From Stephanodiscus triporus (Eukaryota > Bacillariophyta > Thalassiosirophyceae > Thalassiosirales > Thalassiosiraceae): a stretch of 13,010 bases of DNA. The translations under genes and the position numbers were made by a program. The notes below the pieces were generated by a model, which ran no database searches, was not told where the DNA came from, and saw nothing but the letters and a program-made list of their open reading frames with translations. The stretch covers positions 1 through 13,010 of the forward strand of contig JALLAZ010000654.1 in NCBI GenBank assembly GCA_036939755.1, written 5' to 3'. This document shows positions 1-7,114 of the stretch, one piece after another (position 1 is the stretch's first letter; each line of letters opens with the position of its first letter).

Positions 1-381
1 CTGCGTCGCCGTCGTCAAGGGCATCGAGGCGAGGGATGGCTTCTCGAGAACGCCGCGAGGCGCATGGACGTTGCCACGGCGGACGTTTACTTCTCCACAT
101 GCAGGGCATCGTCCGTCGGGATGGCCTGTCTCGCGGGCGCATTGGACGAAATGCCGTCCATGTCGTGGTCGGACAAGGAGGCGCTATGGAGTGAGTTGTC
201 CAGGAAGCTGGACTGGGACATCGCGTCGAATGAAATCAGGCAGATTGAGAAGAGGCTTCTCGCGGAATCATCGAGCTGCGAGTCGCGGATGCCGTCGCAA
301 GCGAGCCTGTCTCGGACCAGCTTCGCTTCGACCGGTGGACAGCCATCGTCTCCAGGAAGCGTAGCGCAAGTGGCGCAATAG
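1..381 (+). CDS. Cyclin-like protein, C-terminal part (5' end outside window)
   Basis: This is the 3' end of a gene that enters from the left edge and stops at TAG/TAA-type stop position 379-381. The frame starting at base 1 stays open, and from about base 46 it reads as a helical segment beginning ENAARRMDVATADVYF, followed by ASSVGMACLAGALDEMP. This pattern (a small-residue helix, then a K/R-A-S-S-x-x-x-A-C-L helix) is typical of the second cyclin box, where the protein packs its last helices. The tail after about base 270 is serine-rich and non-conserved. Cyclins of this kind bind and activate cyclin-dependent kinases, and diatoms carry many lineage-specific ones. The first 40 bases are ambiguous: frame 2 also gives a protein-like stretch (CVAVVKGIEARDGF), so a frameshift or an exon edge may lie near base 43. 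The cyclin call rests on pattern memory and not on a search. Confidence 0.5.
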   Translation: MRRRRQGHRGEGWLLENAARRMDVATADVYFSTCRASSVGMACLAGALDEMPSMSWSDKEALWSELSRKLDWDIASNEIRQIEKRLLAESSSCESRMPSQASLSRTSFASTGGQPSSPGSVAQVAQ

Positions 382-496
382 CGACTCAAACTCTGCTCGT
401 CTTAAGAGCTTTGTATAATTAGACTGTAAAAAGCTGTTTAACCTAATTTCACTCCTCTAATAATTTTGTCTGAAAAGGTACCGCTTCCGAAACCGC
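382..496. other. Short convergent intergenic spacer
   Basis: This AT-rich gap of 115 bases separates the convergent 3' ends of the cyclin-like gene and the PIG-Q gene. It must hold both 3' untranslated regions. No clear structure or repeat is visible in it. Confidence 0.6.
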
Positions 497-2563
497 CTAT
501 GCTGGTGGTCTTGTCGCTGGATTCGTTGCAAGATCAACTAACGCTGATGATATAAGGCAAGGTGTTCCAAATACAAGACACCGGAGGAATGAGACGATTT
601 GAGTTGTCTTGGACATGACAAATGAGCAACATGCGGTAGCTATGATACTGGAATCAGAGTTCGAAGGGAATTTGACTTTCATAACCGATAACCTTTTGCT
701 GCTGATTGACACATGAGGATAAAGATGTTGTGTGCATTCCTGATCCTTACCAGCCTTACATTGTTGTTTCCGGAATATTAGCGCCTTCGTATTGCCATCA
801 AGGATCGAACCTATATTCTCTAATAAGCAATCAATATGCGACGTATCAGATATTCTCACGGGAAGAAACTGCATCTCTCTTCCTATCCATGTCTTTTCTG
901 CATAATTCTGTCTTCTTCTAGTCGAAGTCACGATGAAATCACACCGTGCTATGCCCTCAACAATCATAAACCCAAACCACCAACATCCGCATAGAAACAG
1001 CTCTGCCAAATAGTTCATTGTTGCGAAGAAGAAGTGGTACACTAGAATGGTAGTGAACATGAACAAACAAATCGTGAAGAGAATCGTCCCAAGTAACAAT
1101 TGCATGTGGTCATACTTCAGCGTGTCGTACCGCAAGCGCAGAACGTTGCGCTTCTTTCCACAAAACAGTCCCCACAAGGAAACCAATGTGGACAACTCAA
1201 GGCGATGACATGCCGCAAATACAGATGAAAGAAAGCGGATGTGAAGTAGGGCCACTTGAGTCAAGTCGAAAGCAAAACCGAAGAAAAATTGTGACCCAAA
1301 GAGTATTGTGGATATACCAAGACACTTGACAAAAGTAGTTGGTGCGACGGTGAGAGTGAAGTTTTTGTAGGTGTGTGTGTTGGCATCTATGATGTCGGCG
1401 CAGGATTCGTTCTTGAACAAAAAGGATGCAATATGTTCGTGTAGTTGCAATGCCAATCGGGCCTCTTTGCCTATTTTCTGTGTAAGCGCAACGTTTAGTT
1501 TGAAGCCTGCTGGAAAAGACTCCAGCCACTCCAAACCGTCATTCCATTGCTGATTATGAAAGGTTTTCCATAGCTGAATGATGGATTGCACAATGACAAA
1601 AGGGTACTTTAGGAGGATGCACCCTATAATAAGCCCAAGGAAAAAGTCTATGACGAGGGCAATGAAGTGAAAATCCATGCGCTTTTGTCTCTCTCTCCAC
1701 CCCAATCGATGTGATTTGGAACTGATTGTAGTTTTCGCATGAATCAAACCTTGAAATATTGAAACGAAAGGCATATGCGAAAATATGGTCCGACATATCA
1801 TGGCCTTTTGATGAGAACATGTTCCAGATTTCAAGCGCAGTAGAAACAAGGACAGGTGTAATATGGTTTGATTGGTTGCATTTTTTTGTTGCTCAAATGA
1901 TGATGGACAAAAATCTGCGCTGTCGTCTTTAACTCCGTCACTCATCGAAGACCTTTCCTCTGGTTGGCAGTGTTGCGTACTTTTTATAGTTGATGATAAT
2001 TCTTCGAATACGCTCAAAGCTTCTCCCATGCGCAATGCATTTCTTTGCCACGTCCCATTTGGGTAGCTCTCCCCACGCTTATGATGTTGATCTTGCAAAT
2101 ACGTCTCTGCATCTGTTTGATTGTATAATACTAGTTGAATACTTTCGTTTTCCCGGGCGTCCTCTTTGTCAGTTTCTGGTTCACCACTTTCAACAATTCC
2201 CAATACCCTGAGGGATCGGCAGGTGGAACAATCATAGCAGATACATCCATCTGATTTAGTCGAATATTTACATGGATATCGCTCGGCCAAAATATTGATT
2301 GCGGAAGAAATAGTGATTGTGGAGCATTCTATCGCAGACTTAGATTTTTCCACGCCTTCCGAGTTTGATGATAATAAAACGGAACCAACCGCAATTATTG
2401 TTGTTACACACGCCGTTTCATCCACCCAGCCTACAACGGCCGTACCCGGCCTGATTTGATCCGCGGAATCTGGTCCACTCGAATCGTCAGGATAGATCGG
2501 CAGCTTCGGGATATTACTCTGATCTGATGGCCAAATCAGTATCCGGTGTTTATTTGATGGCAT
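497..2563 (-). CDS. PIGQ: GPI-GlcNAc transferase subunit PIG-Q/Gpi1
   Basis: The gene encodes 688 residues in one open frame from ATG at 2563 (reading MPSNKHRILIW). It belongs to the Gpi1/PIG-Q family, a subunit of the ER-membrane complex that transfers N-acetylglucosamine from UDP-GlcNAc to phosphatidylinositol, the first step of GPI-anchor synthesis. The recognisable core runs from about residue 298 to 525: a membrane helix (298-318), the conserved PAGFKLN motif (351-357), further hydrophobic helices (about 405-452), the loop LWGLFCGKKRNVLRLRYD (463-480), and LLLGTILFT (489-497) followed by a long membrane segment to about 530. The N-terminal 240 residues are poorly conserved and carry a small cysteine cluster (98-115). 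The C-terminal 150 residues are also divergent. PIG-Q supports the PIG-A catalytic subunit and is not itself thought to be the transferase. The gene is intronless and more AT-rich than the genes at 7115-10155. It diverges from the TruA gene. Confidence 0.88.
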   Translation of the reverse strand: MPSNKHRILIWPSDQSNIPKLPIYPDDSSGPDSADQIRPGTAVVGWVDETACVTTIIAVGSVLLSSNSEGVEKSKSAIECSTITISSAINILAERYPCKYSTKSDGCICYDCSTCRSLRVLGIVESGEPETDKEDARENESIQLVLYNQTDAETYLQDQHHKRGESYPNGTWQRNALRMGEALSVFEELSSTIKSTQHCQPEERSSMSDGVKDDSADFCPSSFEQQKNATNQTILHLSLFLLRLKSGTCSHQKAMICRTIFSHMPFVSIFQGLIHAKTTISSKSHRLGWRERQKRMDFHFIALVIDFFLGLIIGCILLKYPFVIVQSIIQLWKTFHNQQWNDGLEWLESFPAGFKLNVALTQKIGKEARLALQLHEHIASFLFKNESCADIIDANTHTYKNFTLTVAPTTFVKCLGISTILFGSQFFFGFAFDLTQVALLHIRFLSSVFAACHRLELSTLVSLWGLFCGKKRNVLRLRYDTLKYDHMQLLLGTILFTICLFMFTTILVYHFFFATMNYLAELFLCGCWWFGFMIVEGIARCDFIVTSTRRRQNYAEKTWIGREMQFLPVRISDTSHIDCLLENIGSILDGNTKALIFRKQQCKAGKDQECTQHLYPHVSISSKRLSVMKVKFPSNSDSSIIATACCSFVMSKTTQIVSFLRCLVFGTPCLISSALVDLATNPATRPPA

Positions 2564-2813
2564 TTGGATATGTGCTCTCTCTTCTACGTACTTATGTACG
2601 ATTGGTAGGTAGTCTTTTGGTCGGTCTCAATCCTTTCTGGCCGGCGTCGTCGGCTCGGCAATAGCGGTATCTACCATACACTCGCATCGCGGCTCCCTTC
2701 CTCCTTTGGCAAGAAAGGTTTCGCTTGGTGGAACACCTCGGCAGAACGAGACATAATGTGTGTCAACCATCGTCAAGTAACTCCTACTATCTCTCTCTCT
2801 CATTGCGCTCATC
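2564..2813. promoter_or_regulatory. Divergent promoter region between PIG-Q and TruA genes
   Basis: Two head-to-head genes share this gap of 250 bases, so it must carry both promoters and 5' leaders. A pyrimidine-rich run (about 2790-2800, a CT dinucleotide tract) sits just upstream of the TruA start. No TATA box is convincing in either direction. The assignment rests on gene arrangement only. Confidence 0.5.
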
Positions 2814-4274
2814 ATGGCATCCGAAAATGATATAGGCAACGCCACTGCCATCGCCGCAGCCGCTTCTGCGATTGCAACCATGTCATCTGCTTCCTCTAAA
2901 GATGATGCTTCTACCACCCACAACAACCCTCCGCTGGCAGTTCTAACCTTTGTCCTGACAGTCGAATATAACGGATACCAATACGCCGGCTTCCAACGGC
3001 AGACTGCCACTTTCACTTCTCAGAACCATAATAGTAGCAAGCGCTCAAGAAAGAGTTCATCAACATCATCGCACCCCATCACGGTACAACATCAGATAGA
3101 AACGGCACTGCAACAATGGACGAATCTAAGCATAGCCACATTGCGTGTGCGTGGCGCAGGTCGGACGGATAAGGGTGTACATGCATCCGGGCAGGTGGTT
3201 GCTTTCGACGTTCCAGTGCGTTTGATGAAGTTGAATCCGGATTATCATGACAATGAGGAAGCAGAGGAACTGTCAGAACAATGCATCCAACATTTGCAGG
3301 AAGCATATCATGTCTTAGACAGATACCTGCAACTATCCGATAAGAATAGTTATTGTTGTTCAACTCATGCTCATTGCAATAATGCTACGAGAAGAACCGT
3401 GGTCGATCAATGGCAAATAAGGCGTTCCATTACTACGCGACTCAGTTGTTCGGATATAGTAATACGCTCAGTAAGGATGTACACTGGATGTTCAACAACG
3501 CGACCATTCGAACCACGGAGGAGAATAATGAGCAAAACGTATGTGTACAGGCTGAGATTCCGTCGCTTAGCTCATCTCCATTTGAACACGAACAATGATG
3601 ATCAACACGAAAAGCAGGCTATTCATCCGCTTTGTCATGCGGGTCCTCACCTATTACGTCGCATCCACGACCACAATACCGTTTGGTTATGCCCCTGGCC
3701 TTTGGACTCTGCATTGTTGCGTTCAGCGTGTGCTGCTTTCGTTGGTAGACATGACTTTGTAAATTTCGTGCACAAAGATGAGCGCAAGGCCGCTATGAAT
3801 GATGAGGACGTTGACGAGGATATTAAAGAAACAAACCTAACTCGTGATGATGACATTCGTGATGTTGTTCGTGATATGGAAAAAAGGAAGCAATATCCTC
3901 CTCCTCATGAGATTGACTTGTTCGAATTCAATGTCGTAGAATCAGACGAAGGCGAAGAAGAAGGAGAAAACTCTATGCTTCCTCCCATAGTAAACGCTAC
4001 GTTCACTCTCAGTGCGAAAGGATTCCACAGATCTATGGTGCGTAATCTGATCGGATTCGCTGTAGACGTTGCCAGGGGAATCCGCAGTCTCGAGGATATT
4101 CCAATTTTATTATTAAAGAGCGGTGGTGGAAATTCGCGCACCACTGCAAATAATGTTACTTTTGACGATGGTAAATCAAACTCCTTGGCAAATTATAGCG
4201 GCATTGTGAATTCCGCGCCAGCATGCGGACTGTGCTTGGCAAAGGTGAAATACGAACATGACGACTTCTTGTGA
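2814..4274 (+). CDS. tRNA pseudouridine synthase, TruA family
   Basis: The 486-residue product converts specific uridines in tRNA to pseudouridine. The TruA fold is visible in order: LTVEYNGYQYAGFQRQ (48-63), the catalytic loop GRTDKGVHASGQ (116-127, nucleophile Asp119), the tyrosine-containing strand SKTYVYRLRF (240-249), the segment CAAFVGRHDFVNF (306-318), FHRSMVRNLIGFAVDVARG (404-422), and a C-terminal strand ending APACGLCLAKVKYE (468-481). Bacterial TruA modifies positions 38-40 of the anticodon arm, and the eukaryotic Pus1 and Pus3 proteins are relatives. The length is well above the roughly 270 residues of bacterial TruA because of low-complexity insertions at about 64-90, 135-200, 252-280 and 322-388, the last being acidic and charged. 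The sequence reads continuously, so these are insertions and not introns. The start at 2814 has a good context (ATGG). No clear organelle presequence is seen, so location is undecided. Confidence 0.9.
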   Translation: MASENDIGNATAIAAAASAIATMSSASSKDDASTTHNNPPLAVLTFVLTVEYNGYQYAGFQRQTATFTSQNHNSSKRSRKSSSTSSHPITVQHQIETALQQWTNLSIATLRVRGAGRTDKGVHASGQVVAFDVPVRLMKLNPDYHDNEEAEELSEQCIQHLQEAYHVLDRYLQLSDKNSYCCSTHAHCNNATRRTVVDQWQIRRSITTRLSCSDIVIRSVRMYTGCSTTRPFEPRRRIMSKTYVYRLRFRRLAHLHLNTNNDDQHEKQAIHPLCHAGPHLLRRIHDHNTVWLCPWPLDSALLRSACAAFVGRHDFVNFVHKDERKAAMNDEDVDEDIKETNLTRDDDIRDVVRDMEKRKQYPPPHEIDLFEFNVVESDEGEEEGENSMLPPIVNATFTLSAKGFHRSMVRNLIGFAVDVARGIRSLEDIPILLLKSGGGNSRTTANNVTFDDGKSNSLANYSGIVNSAPACGLCLAKVKYEHDDFL

Positions 4275-4479
4275 TATTATTTCAGTATCGCCACCATGGC
4301 TATGATTCACATGAAGTGAACATACCCGGGGTCTAGAGCTTCAATCTCTGCACTCTAGTATCAATTCTTCGAATGGAAAACTCTTACTTGTAAACTGGCA
4401 ACAAACATGATCAAAAGAAGGTTGCATTTAAGTTATCCAGGTTATATTCATAAAGCGAAGACTTTATCATTTTCAACTG
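4275..4479. other. Convergent intergenic spacer
   Basis: This AT-rich gap of 205 bases separates the 3' ends of the TruA gene and the Smr-UIM gene. It should contain both 3' untranslated regions. No gene, repeat or clear hairpin was seen. Confidence 0.55.
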
Positions 4480-5791
4480 TTAGTGTACGTGTTTGCTCTT
4501 CTCAATTGTTTTACTTGACGCCTCTTCTTCAAACATAACATCTTCGTGGTGTTGTTTTAACGAGAGTTGCTTAACTTCTTCAAGCAGATCAACTTCACAA
4601 GATGCAGTCAGTTTTTCCTGCTCATGGATATATAACTTGCGTGTCTCTTCCAGAAAAATAGATTCTGCTAAAGCCTTTTCTAAGAAATCATTCATGGAAT
4701 AGGTAGCCATCTCGGCTTCAGCCAATGCCCTTGATTCAAGTAAAGCCTTTTGAAGATCGCCTTCTGCGTTCGTTGGTTTGCTGGTTTCATTAATAGAAAG
4801 CTCCATCGCAAGCTTGAGTTCCTCTTCATATTGTTTTTCAGCCCGCTGCTGGCGGCGTTGCTCGTCCATGAGAGATTGTTTTGATGAGGACTCAAATAAA
4901 CTTTCCTCCTCCTCTTTCGACAAAAACTCATTACACTCTGAAACTGCGTTGTCGAGTTTGCTTTCAGACAGTGCGCGTTGGAAATCACTTTCATTTTGTT
5001 TTGATATGCGATCACAATTGTTTTTGTGCAGCTGGGATTCAGTGATGCTCAACTGCGTGGCAGTAAGTACATCTTCATCTTCTAAGGCAACCTGGATAGG
5101 AAGGGGGTATGCAGAGCTAGAATGAATGTATATTTTGTCGCTTGTCGCCGTGCACGGAAGAGAAGCACCTGAAGCACACTTTGCAACCGTGTGGCCAACC
5201 TGTGCAATTCCTGCTGCGGTGTGTCAATGACCATTGAGGGTTGTATTACTATCACACTGATCAATTAAATCTCACCATAACTTCCTGCAGTATAACTCCT
5301 TCTCGATGATGCCAACTGATGAAATTCATCCGCCCCTGCTATCAGTACCTTACTATCTGTAGCTGGACCTGGATCATAGAGGTCGTATCCACTTAGTGCA
5401 TCGACTTGAAAAGACCCACCTCCACATTCAAGCCTCCAATTCATGCATCTTTTCTCAAGCAGCGCCTGGACAGCGGATCGAAGGACTGGTCCGTGAGGGC
5501 TATGCTAATCACAAATATATGTGGCATGAGGCGGAAGCATTGCGATACATTCATCAGATGTAGGAAAGCACCAAATTGAATGGTTGTAATACTAATACGG
5601 AAACATACCGATCCTGACCCAGTTATTATTTGAACGAATAAAACATTTTGCGCCCCCGACCTCCCAGTTGAAGAATTGACACACGTGCGTCGACGGATGC
5701 GTTCCAGGAAAAGTGTCACCTCCGAAATCGCATCAACGACCAATTTACCATGTAGATCGAGAGAGGTCGTCAGACTTGGGGGCTGAGACAT
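4480..5791 (-). CDS. Smr-domain protein with C-terminal ubiquitin-interacting motifs (3 exons)
   Basis: I join three minus-strand exons: 5791-5609, 5504-5276 and 5213-4480. The introns (5608-5505 and 5275-5214) begin GTATGT and GTGAG and end in AG, and their phases (0 and 1) keep the frame open for 381 residues. The start is the ATG at 5791, because an in-frame stop lies upstream. The N-terminal part is an Smr domain: LDLHG (11-15), FVQIITGSGS (52-61) at the first splice junction, then HSPHGPVLRSAVQALLEKR (62-80). After a linker rich in Ser and Gly, residues 183-358 hold UIM-like helices of the pattern acidic-phi-x-x-Ala-x-x-x-Ser-x-x-Glu, for example EEELKLAMELSINE (267-280), GDLQKALLESRALAE (289-303) and DFLEKALAESIFLEE (313-327). 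Smr domains are nucleases or nucleic-acid binders. UIMs bind ubiquitin. The closest functional parallel is Cue2/N4BP2, so a role in cleavage of mRNA on ubiquitylated ribosomes is inferred. No transcript evidence is available. Confidence 0.85.
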
Positions 5792-6026
5792 GTTATGCGA
5801 GCGAGGGGGTAAGAGCAATACAAAGCTAACAGAGAATTATGATGCATTGCTGAATTGAAGTGGAAATGAAATAATGTTTTCGCAATTAGCGAGCAACCAG
5901 ATGCGGTTAAGAGGAGAATGTTGTGTCCTCCTCTTTAATGAAAATAGGAGTAATGATGTGAGTATCGTAGCGCCTCGCACAGGCACACACACAGTCACGT
6001 TTCCTGTGTTCTGCATGCGTGACATT
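5792..6026. other. Gene-free AT-rich stretch with a small hairpin
   Basis: This region lies upstream of the Smr-UIM start and should include its promoter. It contains one inverted repeat with an 8-base perfect stem, AAGAGGAG at 5909-5916 against CTCCTCTT at 5928-5935. No open frame here looks like a gene. Confidence 0.45.
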
Positions 6027-6122
6027 AGGCTGTGATTTCTTTGAGTAATAGTCAAATAAGCAAATACGCAGACGAACAGTCGGGAACAATTTTTTTGAGA
6101 TGGCGTCTTCTGCGAATTTGCG
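6027..6122. repeat. Hairpin repeat, copy 1
   Basis: A left arm (6027-6073, starting AGGCTGTGATTTC) is followed by a loop that begins GAACAGTCGGGAACAA (6074-6089) and by the start of a right arm (6105-6122, GTCTTCTGCGAATTTGCG). The part of the left arm nearest the loop (6061-6073) can pair with the right arm. The same loop and a fuller right arm recur at 6740-6844 in the same orientation. This fits a small non-coding foldback or MITE-like element that has lost part of one arm. Confidence 0.6.
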
Positions 6123-6280
6123 TTTGTTTGTGAACTACGTCGGGTTTTTGTTGTCGCGCAGACCGCAAATACGCAAATACACAAAGAAAGATTCTAGATT
6201 TAGATTATCTGTTAAGTGCAATACATCTAAAATAGAACTTTGTGGGACTAAAAGACTAAAGACGACTTGACCCTGCATGG

Positions 6281-6536
6281 CGCCACCGCCACCCTCCTGC
6301 GACGACGACGACGGTACAATGGTGGACATAATGGCGGTAGCGGCGGCGATGGCGACAACAACGACGGCGGCAACTACGAGGTGATAGCAACGGCGACGGC
6401 GCCAGCTACGGCGTCGGCGACGGCGATGGAAACGGCGACGACGAAAACAACGAAGACAATGACGAAAACGACGACGACGGCAGCGGCGGCGACAGAGCGA
6501 GGCACGCCACAAGCAACAGCAGCAACAACAAGATAA
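6281..6536. repeat. Low-complexity trinucleotide-rich block
   Basis: The stretch is built of imperfect GAC, GGC and CAA trinucleotides, such as runs of CGACGACGACGA near 6300 and mixed ACGAAAACGACG units near 6435-6490. It is much richer in GC than its flanks. Open frames run through it on both strands, giving poly-Arg, poly-Ala/Thr or poly-Val peptides, which is what a trinucleotide repeat produces and is not evidence for a gene. Confidence 0.7.
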
Positions 6537-6571
6537 GAAGGGGGCAGGTGTCGTATGTAGACAAGTACTGT

Positions 6572-6692
6572 AAATTTATCTGCGAAATTTATCTGCGCGC
6601 AGATAAATTTATCTGCACGCAGATAAATCTTCCACATGGAGAGGTTTATCTGTGCGCAAATAAAAATTTCCAGATATGCAGATAAATTTTGG
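6572..6692. repeat. Cluster of palindromic TTTATCTGC/GCAGATAAA units
   Basis: The word TTTATCTGC or its complement occurs about seven times within 120 bases, exact or nearly so. At 6585-6610 two copies meet head to head in a perfect 26-base palindrome centred on GCGCGC. A second, nearly perfect palindrome follows at 6604-6629, sharing bases with the first. A diverged pair lies at 6644-6665, and a last single copy at 6677-6689. Similar units in alternating orientation could form hairpins or serve as an array of sites for a dimeric DNA-binding protein. Confidence 0.75.
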
Positions 6693-6739
6693 GTTTTTTT
6701 AGCGGGACACTAATAACCAACGAAAACAAAATCTGTAGG

Positions 6740-6844
6740 TACGAAAATGCAAAAGAACAGTCGGGAACAAAAAAGGGGAAAAAACTTCGCACCAGTCTTC
6801 TGCATATTTGCATATCTGACTATTCCTCAAAGAAATCACAGCCT
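6740..6844. repeat. Hairpin repeat, copy 2
   Basis: This copy carries a short remnant of the left arm (6740-6754), the loop with GAACAGTCGGGAACAA (6755-6770) and a full right arm (6795-6844). The right arm is the reverse complement of the left arm of copy 1 at 6027-6073, with about four mismatches over 45 aligned bases and a 3-base gap. Taken together the two copies outline an element with arms of about 47-50 bases around a loop of 30-40 bases. Confidence 0.6.
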
Positions 6845-7114
6845 TAAGAATAGGCCTGCACATCCAATCTACTCTAGTCCTCAAGTCTTAAACACCTATC
6901 TACAAGCCCACAGGGCGCGTCCCTATTGGAAAACACTGCTCCGCAACAGAACTAAGATTCAAACTTGCTAGATACTGAACCTGCTGTCAAGGCCACAATT
7001 GAAATAAATATTCCCATTTTTCCATCCCACGAGTGATAAAAAATCAAATAGTGTCATTAGTGCCCCCAAATTAAATAGAGCAGTATTATATTGCAACTCC
7101 TACCCCCCGTTCAT
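6845..7114. other. Gene-free AT-rich stretch
   Basis: This stretch lies downstream of the hairpin repeat and at the 3' end of the plastid-protein gene. It should contain that gene's 3' untranslated region. I see no gene, repeat or strong secondary structure here. Confidence 0.5.

Noticed and set aside
2627..3016. Minus-strand open frame of 129 codons across the PIG-Q/TruA gap
   Set aside because: It overlaps the TruA N-terminus in antisense, shows no recognisable domain, and TruA homology settles the strand.
5505..5608. Reading straight through the first Smr-UIM intron as coding
   Set aside because: The straight frame loses Smr similarity immediately after TGSGS, whereas splicing GTATGT to TTAG restores HSPHGPVL in frame.
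5837..6184. Minus-strand open frame with a peptide (FAYLTITQRNHSL) that nearly recurs in a plus-strand frame at 6747-6971
   Set aside because: The shared peptide comes from the inverted arms of the hairpin repeat read on opposite strands. Nothing else in either frame looks like protein.
6267..6637. Open frames on both strands encoding poly-Arg, Ala/Thr-rich or Val/Ala-rich peptides
   Set aside because: They are products of the trinucleotide repeat composition.
6572..6692. CRISPR-like array
   Set aside because: The units are palindromic, vary in spacing and overlap, with no unique spacers of constant length and no cas genes. The DNA is eukaryotic.
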